Shown piece after piece: positions 18,133-26,912 of a stretch of DNA of 60,389 bases. The first letter of the stretch is position 1, and each line of letters begins with the position of its first letter. The position numbers and the translations under genes were made by a program. The notes under the pieces were generated by a model. The model made no database searches and was not told where the DNA came from. It worked only from the letters and a program-made list of their open reading frames with translations. The DNA is from JAJFFW01 sp038534195 (GTDB lineage: Bacteria > Pseudomonadota > Alphaproteobacteria > Caulobacterales > Parvularculaceae). The DNA lies in NCBI GenBank assembly GCA_038534195.1, contig JBCAXE010000020.1:1-60389 (forward strand), read 5' to 3'.

Positions 18133-18612
18133 TTAGCCTGCGATGTTAGGGATGGGGATCACCACTTTGCGTTCCACCTCCCGCAACGTGAAACTCGATT
18201 CGACCGTTTCCACATTCGGCATGCGGAGGATCGTTTCCGACAGGAACGTCTCATAAGCCGCGAGCGTAGGAATAACCACCCGCACGAAATAATCGAATTT
18301 GCCCGTCACGAGATAACACTCCATCACTTCAGGGCGTTGTTTGATCGCAGCCTCGAAGTCGCGCAGGGTTTTATCGTCTTCGCGTTCGAGTTTGACGAGG
18401 ATAATAACCGTTACATTGACGCCGAGCGCTTCGCGATTGACCTCTGTGTGGTAACCGCGAATAACGCCGTCGCTTTCAAGACGGCGCAGCCGCCGGAGGC
18501 AAGGCGTCGGCGATAGACCCACCTTTTCGGCGAGTTCGGCGTTCGTGATGCGGGCGTTTTCCTGGAGATGCCTCAGAATTTTATGGTCAATGGAATCGAG
18601 TTTCATCTTCAA
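18133..18612 (-). CDS. Lrp/AsnC family transcriptional regulator
   Basis: A 159-residue feast/famine regulator. The N-terminal HTH is clear (LDSIDHKILRHLQENARITNAELAEKVGLSPTPCLRRLRRLE), followed by a RAM effector domain with GYHTEVNREALGVNVTVIILV and MECYLVTGKFDYFVRVV. It is divergent from the leucine dehydrogenase gene across a 190-base region holding repeated TTTGGCA elements and a dyad, so it probably controls that gene in response to branched-chain amino acids, like BkdR. This function is inferred from context. Confidence 0.9.
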   Translation of the reverse strand: MKMKLDSIDHKILRHLQENARITNAELAEKVGLSPTPCLRRLRRLESDGVIRGYHTEVNREALGVNVTVIILVKLEREDDKTLRDFEAAIKQRPEVMECYLVTGKFDYFVRVVIPTLAAYETFLSETILRMPNVETVESSFTLREVERKVVIPIPNIAG

Positions 18613-18688
18613 TTTCGTAAACCGGGTTGTGAGCCTAGATTATGCTATGTATTTGGCATCTTCTGCTAACTGTCAAGCGGTGCGTGTA

Positions 18689-18706
18689 TGAATTTGGCAG
18701 AATTCA
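18689..18706. promoter_or_regulatory. Candidate Lrp-family operator upstream of leucine dehydrogenase
   Basis: TGAATT and AATTCA form a perfect 6-base inverted repeat with a 6-base centre TGGCAG. The same TTTGGCA core also occurs at 18652-18658, 41 bases upstream (about four helical turns). Such phased A/T-rich dyads are typical of Lrp/AsnC binding regions. Assignment is by position between the divergent genes. Confidence 0.45.
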
Positions 18707-18802
18707 CCCGTTGCTTACGGCTATAAGGCCGTCAAAACGAATAACGCTGGACGACAAACGCTGATAAGACAGCGTTCTCTTCCAAAAAAGGAGACTTCAA
18801 TC

Positions 18803-19867
18803 ATGCAGGCCCGGGAACTTTCAATCGACGGCTGGCGCAAGGTTGTGCATTTCGAAGATGCGCCGTCGGGATTGAATGCGATTATTTCCGTGCACGATGC
18901 GACGCTCGGACCCGGGTGCGGCGGCTGCCGGATGTTCGCTTACGAGAATTTCGAGGCGGCGCTGGAAGATGTGAAGAACCTCTCGCGCGCCATGAGCTAC
19001 AAGAACGCGCTCGGCGGCATTCCTTTCGGCGGCGGCAAGGCCGTCATTATCGGCGACCCAAAGACGGACAAATCCGACTCGCTTTTCAAAGCCTTCGGCG
19101 AAGCGCTCAACATGATGGACGGGCTCTATTACACGGCGGAAGACTCCGGCGTGACGGACGCGGACATGCGAACCGTGCAGAGCGTTTCAAAATATGTAGG
19201 CGGCGTCGGCGTGCATGGTCTTGGCGGCAATCCGGCGCCGTTTACCGCGCGCGGCGTCTGGCGCGGCATTCAAGCGGCGGCGAAACATCGCCTCGGCGCG
19301 GAAACGCTGAACGGCGTGCGCGTCTCTATTTTGGGCGTCGGCGCGGTGGGCTTTGAGCTAGCGCGCCTGCTTCACGAAGAAGGCGCAATCCTCACTGTCG
19401 CCGATATTAATCAGCAGGCGGTCGATGAAGCGGTCGAACAATTCGGCGCTGTGGCGGTTGCGCCGGAGGAAGCGGTGGGCGCGGACGTGGACGTCTTCGC
19501 CCCATGCGCACTTGGCGGTTCGATCAACGAGACGACGATCGATTCCCTGAAAGCGCGTGTTGTCGCCGGGGCCGCCAACAATCAATTGAAGACGCCGGAC
19601 ATGGATCTGGCGCTGAAGGAAAAAGGCATTCTCTACGCGCCGGACTTTGTCATCAACGCCGCAGGCGTCATTAGCGTCGGGCTTGAAATATTGGGGTCCT
19701 GGAGCGCTGATGAGTTGACGGCTCGGATCGACAAAATCGGCGCGACGCTGACCACGATTTTTGACCGCGCCAAAGTCGATGATCGCCCGACCGGCGCCAT
19801 CGCGGATGAAATGGCGATGGAAATCATCGCGCGCGGGCCAAGCGGCGGACGGCAAGCCGCCGAATGA
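18803..19867 (+). CDS. Leucine (branched-chain amino acid) dehydrogenase
   Basis: A 354-residue Glu/Leu/Phe/Val dehydrogenase that oxidatively deaminates a branched-chain amino acid to its keto acid with NAD+. Substrate-binding motif: GCGGCRMF, then MSYKNALGGIPFGGGKAVI, with Lys67 and Lys79 as the expected catalytic lysines. The Rossmann domain starts near VRVSILGVGAVGFELARLL, and PCALGGSINE is also typical. The length fits the octameric LeuDH group rather than GluDH. An AAGGAG ribosome site precedes the ATG. It is divergent from an Lrp-type regulator and precedes the thiolase/acyl-CoA dehydrogenase pair. Leucine versus valine or phenylalanine preference is uncertain. Confidence 0.88.
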   Translation: MQARELSIDGWRKVVHFEDAPSGLNAIISVHDATLGPGCGGCRMFAYENFEAALEDVKNLSRAMSYKNALGGIPFGGGKAVIIGDPKTDKSDSLFKAFGEALNMMDGLYYTAEDSGVTDADMRTVQSVSKYVGGVGVHGLGGNPAPFTARGVWRGIQAAAKHRLGAETLNGVRVSILGVGAVGFELARLLHEEGAILTVADINQQAVDEAVEQFGAVAVAPEEAVGADVDVFAPCALGGSINETTIDSLKARVVAGAANNQLKTPDMDLALKEKGILYAPDFVINAAGVISVGLEILGSWSADELTARIDKIGATLTTIFDRAKVDDRPTGAIADEMAMEIIARGPSGGRQAAE

Positions 19868-19991
19868 CGCTGTTACGGCGTCATCGTCCAGCGGATGCGT
19901 CGCCCACCCAGCGGTTACGGCCATTGTGTTTTGGCGGCGGAGCGCACACATTAAAGATGCGACTTCTGCCTTATGAAAGGGAGTGTGGTTA

Positions 19992-21188
19992 ATGACCGTC
20001 AATGAAAACGACCCTGTGGTGATCGCAGGCATGGCGCGCACGGCGATCGGCAATTTTCAAGGCGCTTTTGATGGCGTTCCGTCTACGGAGCTTGGCGCGC
20101 GCGCCATTGGCGCGGCCCTGGAACGCAGCAGCGTCTCAGGCGACGATGTGGACGAAGTTCTGATGGGATGTGTTCTGCCCGCGGGGCTCGGTCAGGCGCC
20201 GGCCCGTCAGGCGGCGTTGGGCGCCGGGCTGCCGACGAAGACCGGCTGCGTCACGGTCAACAAAGTGTGCGGCTCTGGCATGAAAACAACGATGATGGCG
20301 CATAACGCTATTGCAGCGGGTGCAAGCGGGATCGCTGTCGCCGGCGGCATGGAGTCCATGACCAACGCGCCGCATATGCTGCCGAGCGGGCGCAGCGGCA
20401 TTAAGTTCGGCCACGGAGAAATTCTCGACCATATGGCGTTTGATGGGTTGGAGGACGCGTATCAAAAGCGCACGGCCATGGGCGTGTTCGCTGAAAAGTG
20501 CGCCCGCGAATGGCAGTTCTCCCGCGATGAACAGGACGACTATTCCATGCGGTCTGTGACGCGCGCACAAAAGGCGATTGCGGACGGGCTGTTCGCCGAT
20601 GAGATCGCCGCCGTTGAGGTGGCCTCCCGCAAGGGGGCGGTGACGGTTGCAACCGATGAAAAGCCGGGCCTCGTCAATTCGGAGAAAATCCCGAACTTGC
20701 GTCCGGCGTTTGAAAAAGACGGCACCGTGACAGCCGGCAACGCATCGGCCATTTCCGACGGCGCGGCGGCGCTTGTTCTGATGCGGCGCTCTGAAGCTGA
20801 ACGGCGCGGCGTCACGCCGATTGCGACCATTCTCGGTCAGGCGACCCATGCGCAGGAACCGGAATGGTTTACGACCGCGCCGGTGGCGTCGATGAATGCG
20901 CTCCTCGACCGGGTCGGCTGGAATGCAAGCGACGTTGACCTTTACGAGATCAATGAAGCGTTTTCCGTGGTCCCGCTTGCGGCGATGCGCGAGCTCAAAT
21001 TGCCTGCAGAGAAAGTCAATATTCACGGCGGCGCGATCGCGCTCGGCCACCCGATCGGCGCTTCCGGCGCAAGAATTATTGTGACGCTCTTAAACGCTTT
21101 GAAACAAACTGGCGGCAAAAAAGGCGTTGCGAGCCTTTGCATCGGCGGCGGCGAGGCGACTTCCATGGCGTTCGAAATGGCGGCTTAA
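19992..21188 (+). CDS. Acetyl-CoA acetyltransferase (thiolase)
   Basis: A 398-residue type II thiolase that condenses or cleaves acetoacetyl-CoA. The nucleophilic Cys93 is in NKVCGSGMKT, the motif GGMESMTNAPHMLP follows, the His is in GGAIALGHPIGASGARI and the second Cys in SLCIGGGEAT. ATG at 19992 has a GGGAGT ribosome site; an upstream GTG would add three codons. It is 2 bases before the glutaryl-CoA dehydrogenase gene, so the pair forms an operon of amino-acid/acyl-CoA catabolism. It could also feed PHA synthesis, since a PHA synthase is encoded elsewhere in this window. Confidence 0.93.
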   Translation: MTVNENDPVVIAGMARTAIGNFQGAFDGVPSTELGARAIGAALERSSVSGDDVDEVLMGCVLPAGLGQAPARQAALGAGLPTKTGCVTVNKVCGSGMKTTMMAHNAIAAGASGIAVAGGMESMTNAPHMLPSGRSGIKFGHGEILDHMAFDGLEDAYQKRTAMGVFAEKCAREWQFSRDEQDDYSMRSVTRAQKAIADGLFADEIAAVEVASRKGAVTVATDEKPGLVNSEKIPNLRPAFEKDGTVTAGNASAISDGAAALVLMRRSEAERRGVTPIATILGQATHAQEPEWFTTAPVASMNALLDRVGWNASDVDLYEINEAFSVVPLAAMRELKLPAEKVNIHGGAIALGHPIGASGARIIVTLLNALKQTGGKKGVASLCIGGGEATSMAFEMAA

Positions 21189-21190
21189 AA

Positions 21191-22372
21191 ATGACCCAAT
21201 CAAAGCAAACCTTCCAATGGCGCGATCCCTTATCGCTTGACAGTCAGCTCACGGACGAAGAGACGATGATCCGGGATGCGGCGCACGGGTACGCGCAAGA
21301 CAAGCTTATGACGCGCGTGATCGACGCCAATCGCGACGGCGTCTTCCATCGTGAGATTATGACCGAGCTCGGCGCGCAGGGGTTGTTGGGCGCCATGGTC
21401 GCCGAAGAATATGGCGGCGGCGGCGCAAGTCATGTGGCGTACGGTCTGATCGCGCGCGAGGTGGAGCGGGTAGACAGCGGGTACCGCTCAGCGATGTCTG
21501 TTCAATCGTCGCTCGTCATGTATCCAATCGAAGCCTTTGGTTCGGATGATCAAAAGAAAAAGTTTCTGCCCAAGCTTGCAAGCGGGGAGTGGGTCGGCTG
21601 TTTCGGCCTGACGGAAACCGACGGCGGCTCCGATCCGGGCGCGATGCGCACGAAAGCGGAAAAAGTCGCGGGCGGCTATAAGCTCAACGGCTCGAAAATG
21701 TGGATCACCAATTCGCCCATCGCCGATCTTGCGATCGTTTGGGCGAAACTCGACGGCGATATCCGCGGTTTCATTGTCGAACGCGGGACCGAGGGATTTT
21801 CAACGCCGGAGATCAAAGGCAAACTGTCATTGCGCGCGTCGATCACCGGTGAGATCGCACTCGATGATGCGGTGGTGCCGGAAGAAAATCTATTGCCGAA
21901 TGTGCGCGGTCTTCGCGGGCCTTTTTCCTGTCTGAACAAAGCGCGTTACGGCATTTCATGGGGCGCGATGGGGGCAGCGGAATTCTGTTGGATCGCCGCG
22001 CGCGATTACGCCATGGAGCGCATCGTGTTCGGCAAGCCGATCGCCGGCACCCAACTCGTTCAGAAAAAACTGGCGGACATGCAGACCGAGATCGCGCTTG
22101 GCTTGCAGGGCGCGTTGCAGCTTGGCCGTCTCCTTGATCAGGGGGCGTACGTGCCCGAAGCGATTTCGCTCATGAAGCGGAATAATTGCGGCAAGGCGCT
22201 GGAGATCGCCCGCACGGCGCGCGATATTCACGGCGGCAACGGTATTTCAGAGGAGTATCATATCCTCAGGCACGCCATGAACCTCGAAACGGTTAATACC
22301 TATGAGGGCACGCACGATATTCACGCCCTCATTCTGGGGCGCGCGCAAACCGGTCTTCAAGCTTTTCAGTAA
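21191..22372 (+). CDS. gcdH: Glutaryl-CoA dehydrogenase
   Basis: A 393-residue FAD-dependent acyl-CoA dehydrogenase. Overall motif order and the catalytic Glu372 in NTYEGTHDIHALILGRAQTG place it in the glutaryl-CoA dehydrogenase branch, which oxidises and decarboxylates glutaryl-CoA to crotonyl-CoA in lysine/tryptophan breakdown. FAD-binding segments are GCFGLTETDGGSDPGAM and KMWITNSP. It is preceded directly by the thiolase gene and converges on the EAL-protein gene with a 6-base gap. No CaiB-type CoA transferase or LysR partner is adjacent, so the substrate call rests on sequence. Confidence 0.88.
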   Translation: MTQSKQTFQWRDPLSLDSQLTDEETMIRDAAHGYAQDKLMTRVIDANRDGVFHREIMTELGAQGLLGAMVAEEYGGGGASHVAYGLIAREVERVDSGYRSAMSVQSSLVMYPIEAFGSDDQKKKFLPKLASGEWVGCFGLTETDGGSDPGAMRTKAEKVAGGYKLNGSKMWITNSPIADLAIVWAKLDGDIRGFIVERGTEGFSTPEIKGKLSLRASITGEIALDDAVVPEENLLPNVRGLRGPFSCLNKARYGISWGAMGAAEFCWIAARDYAMERIVFGKPIAGTQLVQKKLADMQTEIALGLQGALQLGRLLDQGAYVPEAISLMKRNNCGKALEIARTARDIHGGNGISEEYHILRHAMNLETVNTYEGTHDIHALILGRAQTGLQAFQ

Positions 22373-22378
22373 CAGGCG

Positions 22379-24535
22379 CTATTCAATGGCGTCGCGTTGC
22401 GCCGCCGCTCTGTATGCGGCGCGTCGCCGCCAGGCGCGTTTCCAGCTTTTCGGCCAGAAATGATCAGGCCATAGCTTGTATTTGCGCGTGAGGAAGTTCT
22501 TCTTCTTCCGGCGTTTCCGCTTGCGCGTTTTGATCGCCGGCGGATCGAGCGTTTCGGCTTGGTTTTGGGCGTTCTCGTGTAACGCGTCTTCCTCAATATC
22601 CGCGAAATCATCGTCGTTCACGTCAAGATCGCCGGTGAACGGTTCTTTTTCTTGTGCTTTCTCGGATGTTGTCTCTGACGTTTTTTCGGACGGCCTAAAC
22701 CTCACGTGAGCCGGATCGGCCACTTCCACGGTGTCTCGTGGGGCGGCCGGGACCGGCATGGGCTCGGGCGACGCCACTTGGACGACGGGCAGGAACCGGG
22801 CCACCGCCCCGCCGATTGAAAGCTTGGACATTTGCCCCGCCGCGGGTTCGGAAGGCGACGGCGTTTGCGATTGATCTGTCGCCGCGATCGCTGCTGCGGC
22901 AGCGATTTCCGGTTCAGTTTCAGGCTCCGGTTCGCGCGTAGTCTCAGCGTCAACCGCGGGCTCAGCGTCGCCCTCAACATCATTGGCGGACGCCAGCTCA
23001 TCCGTATGCGCAATTTCTTCGTGTGACGCATCGGCGTCGGGTTCTTCAAGCGCGCTTTCGGCGTCCGCAGGGTCGGCCGCCGCCGGTTTGTCTTCGGCCG
23101 CATCCGCCTCGGGTTCGCTAACAGGCGCCTCTTCAATTTCATCGACGGCGCCGGCTTCCGCAACGTCTACATCTTCAGCTGCCGGAGTCCCGTCGGCGGC
23201 TTCGCTCTGCTCTTCCGACTCATCGGCAAGCGGTTGCGGCGTGTCCGCGGCGGCTGCGCTCTCACGCTTATCAGCTTCGACGGCTTTAGTCGCCGCAGGC
23301 GTTTCGGTGTCTTTTTCGCTTTTCTGTTCTTCCGCTGCGAATTCCTCCGAGAGCCGCGCCTGCAGATCATGCGCCGGGTTCTCGTCGTCGGCTGCGTTCG
23401 CGCCGCCGGCTTTTTCCTTCGCGCGCGCGATCGCTGCTTCCTTGCGTGCACGATCCGACGGCCGCGACAGGCGAAGCGATTTTTCGATCATGTCGGGATC
23501 GTCGTTCTCGGCGATGCGGGCGGCGAGACGCTCCAAAAGTTCATCGTCGCCTGCAGGCCGCGCGGGGCGTTTGCGCGGGGCTTTTCTGGCCGGGCGTTTG
23601 GCTTTCGGCTTTTCTTCCGCGTCCGCCTGCTCAGGCGCTTCCGATTGCGCGGCTTTCTTGTTCTCCGCTTTCTCATTATCCGCGTTTGGAGCGCTCGTTC
23701 GGAAGAGGGCGGCGAGGTCGTCTGCGCTCAAATTCTCAAGGCCAAGAAGATCGCGGACGTCGTTGACGTGCGACGGTTTGAAATTCGTCAGGGCCCCAAC
23801 TTTCGCCAGATGATTACCCTGCGCCGCCGCAAAGCCGAGACTGCGGAGCGCTGAAAGCGACGCTTGATCTTCGACGCCCACGGCGGTGATGGCGGCGTTC
23901 GCTTCTTCGGCCAGTTCGAGGAGTTCCGAAATAGCGCTGAGGCCAGGCCCGCGCACAGTGCGCGCAAATCGGAGGATTGCTGCGCCGCCGGTTTTGATTT
24001 CATCGAACGGGAAGGGCTCGATCTTGCGTAGAAAATCGTTGGTCCTGCCTCTCACTTCGATTGCAAGGCGCGCGCCCGTGTCGGACAAGCGTTTAAAGTT
24101 CTCCTGCGCCTGATCCACATCCTGATCTACGGGCGGCATCGGACATTCGAGTGTAATCAGCTCGGCGGGAAATTCATGATCGCGCAGCAGCACCACAAAA
24201 TGCGAGGCGAACGCCTCGTCGCCGAGATCGCTGAGCGCCAGATTGATCGAGAAGCCTGGCGCAAACGGTCCCCGCCATGCCTTATATTGGGTGAGGGCCT
24301 CATCGAGCACATAGCGCGTTAACTCGCTCATGCGCCCCTGGGACTCAAAAAAGGAGATAAAAGCGCCGGGCGGCAGGACGCCAAGGGAGGCGTGCCGCCA
24401 GCGCACAAAGGTCTCAAAGCGGGCGAGCGCGCCATTATTCAGGTCAAAAATGGGTTGAAAAAGGATCTCGAAATCCTTGTTTTTCAACGCATTATTGATG
24501 TCTACGTTTGACAGCCGAACCGCTTGCGCGCCCAT
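22379..24535 (-). CDS. Degenerate EAL-domain protein with long acidic linker and polybasic C-terminal tail
   Basis: A 718-residue protein in three parts. Residues about 15-250 are an EAL (cyclic-di-GMP phosphodiesterase) fold: FEILFQPIFDLNNG, FETFVRWRH in place of EALLRW, SINLALSDL, and FDEIKTGG. Several catalytic positions are lost: the second metal-binding Glu (ITE) reads ECPMP, the DDFG aspartates read EVRGR, and AEGVE reads AVGVE. Enzyme activity is therefore unlikely; a c-di-GMP-binding or scaffold role is possible. Residues about 280-640 are Ala/Glu/Asp/Pro-rich and probably disordered. The tail is strongly basic (KTRKRKRRKKKN, then W-rich KLWPDHFWPKSWKRAWRRR), suggesting nucleic-acid or membrane binding. 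Partner genes: none evident. Confidence 0.72.
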   Translation of the reverse strand: MGAQAVRLSNVDINNALKNKDFEILFQPIFDLNNGALARFETFVRWRHASLGVLPPGAFISFFESQGRMSELTRYVLDEALTQYKAWRGPFAPGFSINLALSDLGDEAFASHFVVLLRDHEFPAELITLECPMPPVDQDVDQAQENFKRLSDTGARLAIEVRGRTNDFLRKIEPFPFDEIKTGGAAILRFARTVRGPGLSAISELLELAEEANAAITAVGVEDQASLSALRSLGFAAAQGNHLAKVGALTNFKPSHVNDVRDLLGLENLSADDLAALFRTSAPNADNEKAENKKAAQSEAPEQADAEEKPKAKRPARKAPRKRPARPAGDDELLERLAARIAENDDPDMIEKSLRLSRPSDRARKEAAIARAKEKAGGANAADDENPAHDLQARLSEEFAAEEQKSEKDTETPAATKAVEADKRESAAAADTPQPLADESEEQSEAADGTPAAEDVDVAEAGAVDEIEEAPVSEPEADAAEDKPAAADPADAESALEEPDADASHEEIAHTDELASANDVEGDAEPAVDAETTREPEPETEPEIAAAAAIAATDQSQTPSPSEPAAGQMSKLSIGGAVARFLPVVQVASPEPMPVPAAPRDTVEVADPAHVRFRPSEKTSETTSEKAQEKEPFTGDLDVNDDDFADIEEDALHENAQNQAETLDPPAIKTRKRKRRKKKNFLTRKYKLWPDHFWPKSWKRAWRRRAAYRAAAQRDAIE

Positions 24536-24694
24536 TCGTCCGATCCCTCCGCTACGCGGTCATGTTAGCCCCCGTCAGCGCTAGATGGTGGGGGGCTTGC
24601 GTTAATTCTCGCTAAACAAACAGGTGCGAGGGCGCAACACTGCTGCGATTCAACGCTTCGAGCAAACGCAATGGACCCACTATTTCATGGGTCT

Positions 24695-25462
24695 TTAGTA
24701 ATCAAATTGCTCGGTCAAGATGCGTTCCTCGAGGGACTGGCCGCGATCGAACAGGAGCTTCATGGAGACCGCGCGGTCTTCGCGCACTTCTACCGTCGAA
24801 GCGTCGCGCACTTCCTGATTGTCCGCCACAGCCGAGACCGGCCGGATTTCCGGCTCGAGCGCCCGAAATTCGACGACCGCGTCATGGGAAAGAAGCGCGC
24901 CTTTCCAGCGGCGGGGGCGAAATGCGCTGATCGGCGTCAGCGCCAGCATGTGGGCGTTGATCGGCAGGATCGGCCCGTGGGCGGAGAGATTGTAGGCCGT
25001 CGATCCGGCTGGCGTCGCGATCAGAACGCCGTCGCAGGTGAGGCGCTCCATGCGGACTTTGCCGTTGACGGAAATTTGGATGCGTGCGCTTTGGCGGGTT
25101 TGGCGAAAGAGAGAGACCTCATTGATTGCGCGGGCCGTTTCCGTTGCGCCGTCCACAGTGACGACCGTCATGGTCAGCGGGTGAATGACCGCCGCTTCGG
25201 CGTCGTCGATGCGCTCTTCCAGACCGTCAAGCGCGAAATTATTCATCAAAAAGCCGACGGTGCCGCAATTGACGCCGTAAATCGGCGTGTCGTTCGACAT
25301 GGTGGCGCGCAGGGTTTCCAACATGAAACCATCGCCGCCCACCGGCACGATAACGTCGGCCTCATCGACGGCGACATCGCCGTAACGGTCGCGAAGGTTT
25401 TCGGCCGTTTCTTTTGCATGGGGTTTCTCGTTCGATAGGAAAGCGAACTTTTTGCCGGCCAT
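24695..25462 (-). CDS. nadK: NAD kinase
   Basis: A 255-residue enzyme making NADP+ from NAD+ and ATP. The GGDG motif is at residues 42-45 (VPVGGDGFML), and the NAD-binding region includes NEVSLFR and the signature CDGVLIATPAGSTAYNLSAHGPI. The start is the ATG complementary to 25460-25462 (MAGKKFAFLS), which begins directly with the Rossmann strand. An open frame extending to 25837 is only antisense to egtB and was rejected. It is divergent from egtB across 96 bases containing a dyad. Confidence 0.93.
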   Translation of the reverse strand: MAGKKFAFLSNEKPHAKETAENLRDRYGDVAVDEADVIVPVGGDGFMLETLRATMSNDTPIYGVNCGTVGFLMNNFALDGLEERIDDAEAAVIHPLTMTVVTVDGATETARAINEVSLFRQTRQSARIQISVNGKVRMERLTCDGVLIATPAGSTAYNLSAHGPILPINAHMLALTPISAFRPRRWKGALLSHDAVVEFRALEPEIRPVSAVADNQEVRDASTVEVREDRAVSMKLLFDRGQSLEERILTEQFDY

Positions 25463-25492
25463 GAAGGTTAAATTCCTGTTTTGTCGCCCAAC

Positions 25493-25511
25493 ATATCGAA
25501 CAATGCGATAT
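25493..25511. promoter_or_regulatory. Inverted repeat between nadK and egtB
   Basis: ATATCG and CGATAT form a perfect 6-base dyad with a 7-base centre AACAATG, about mid-way between the divergent nadK and egtB starts. GCGATATAGTA on the + strand could contain a -10 element for egtB. It may be an operator shared by both genes. Confidence 0.35.
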
Positions 25512-25558
25512 AGTAGGGGGATTGAGCCCGATAGGAAATAGCCGCCAGGGGGGCGCCG

Positions 25559-26830
25559 GTGCCGCTGGATTACGCTGAAGAGAACGAACAAAGCGCGTTG
25601 CTCGAACAGTTTTCGCGCAGCCGCAAGACGTCCGTCACGCTCGCGTCGGCCTTTTCTCCAGAAGACTGGATGGTCCAGTCCATGGAGGAAGCGAGCCCGA
25701 TCAAGTGGAACCTCGCTCACACAAGCTGGTTTTACGAAACTTTCGTTTTGAAACCGCTGGCGCCCGGCTACAAATCCTACGATCCGGCGTTCAATTATCT
25801 GTTCAATTCCTATTACCAACAAGTGGGGGAGATGCATCCGCGTCCGTCGCGGGGGCTTTTATCGCGGCCCACTTGCGATGAGGTCATCGCCTACCGCGAT
25901 CATGTGGACGAGGCGGTGCGTGTGCTGATCAAAGAAGCTTCCGAGGAAACGCTTGAGAAGCTGGCGCCGCTGATCGTTCTCGGGTGCGCCCATGAAGAGC
26001 AGCACCAGGAACTCCTGCTCACCGACATTAAACACGGGCTTTCGCTGAACCCGCTGGCGCCGGCTGTATTTTCGGAAGAGAATGAAGCCGGGGCGTCGGG
26101 CGCTTCGCTGAACTGGATCGCGTTCGAGGGAGGTCTTGCGACGGTCGGTCATGATCGGCGCAGCTTCGCCTTCGACAATGAAGGACCGCGCCACCAAACC
26201 TATCTTCAGCCCTTTCTGCTGGCGTCGCGTTCGGTGACCAATGCGGAGTATGCCGCCTTTATCGAGGCCGGCGGTTATGAGGAATCGTCGATCTGGCTGG
26301 CGGACGGGTGGGCCCGCGTTCAGGAAGAGAACTGGCGCGCGCCGCTCTATTGGCGCAAAAGCGATAATCAGTGGCGGGAGTATACCCTGTTTGGCGAAAA
26401 GCCGCTGATCCCGGATGCGCCCGTGGCGCATCTCAGTTTTTATGAGGCGGCCGCCTATGCGGAATGGACGAGCTACCGCCTCCCGACGGAATTTGAATGG
26501 GAGCGCGCCAGCGCCGAAGCGGCGGGCGGCGCGCAGTTCATGAAAGACGGAAAATTCAACCGTCCGGCGCCTGATCCGGGCGCGGGGCTGCGTCAGATGT
26601 TCGGCGGCGTCTGGGAATGGACGTCGAGCCCTTACGTCGCTTATCCCGGATATCGCACGCCGGGCGGCGCCATCGGGGAATACAACGGCAAGTTCATGTC
26701 GTCGCAAATGGTTCTGCGCGGCGGCTCCTGCGCCACGCCGGAGGGGCATGTGCGCGCGACCTATCGCAATTTCTTCCCGCCGAATACGCGCTGGCAGTTT
26801 GCCGGCCTGCGCCTCGCGCGCGATCTTTAG
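25559..26830 (+). CDS. egtB: Ergothioneine biosynthesis protein EgtB (sulfoxide synthase)
   Basis: A 423-residue non-heme iron enzyme that couples a thiol (gamma-glutamylcysteine or cysteine) to hercynine with O2. A DinB-type N-terminal domain carries the three-His iron site: His54 in NLAHTSWF, and His145 and His149 in CAHEEQHQELLLTD. The C-terminal formylglycine-generating-enzyme-like domain contains GGVWEWTSSPYVAYPGYRTP and VLRGGSCATPEGHVRATYRNFFP. The start is GTG at 25559, preceded by a G-rich ribosome site. The usual partner egtD (histidine N-methyltransferase) is not adjacent: nadK lies on one side and a class II aldolase on the other. Confidence 0.9.
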   Translation: MPLDYAEENEQSALLEQFSRSRKTSVTLASAFSPEDWMVQSMEEASPIKWNLAHTSWFYETFVLKPLAPGYKSYDPAFNYLFNSYYQQVGEMHPRPSRGLLSRPTCDEVIAYRDHVDEAVRVLIKEASEETLEKLAPLIVLGCAHEEQHQELLLTDIKHGLSLNPLAPAVFSEENEAGASGASLNWIAFEGGLATVGHDRRSFAFDNEGPRHQTYLQPFLLASRSVTNAEYAAFIEAGGYEESSIWLADGWARVQEENWRAPLYWRKSDNQWREYTLFGEKPLIPDAPVAHLSFYEAAAYAEWTSYRLPTEFEWERASAEAAGGAQFMKDGKFNRPAPDPGAGLRQMFGGVWEWTSSPYVAYPGYRTPGGAIGEYNGKFMSSQMVLRGGSCATPEGHVRATYRNFFPPNTRWQFAGLRLARDL

Positions 26831-26912
26831 AAACCCCCGCTGTTCTTACCCGATGATTTTTCGCCGGTGATCGCTTACACTCCCGAGCAGTTTTGAAGAT
26901 CAGGGAGGATTT

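Noticed and set aside
22983..23813. Ser/Ala-rich open frame opposite the EAL protein linker
   Set aside because: It mirrors the acidic, low-complexity linker on the other strand; no start signal and no motif.
25463..25837. N-terminal extension of nadK over egtB
   Set aside because: It reads antisense through egtB; NAD kinase homology begins at MAGKK, the start at 25462.
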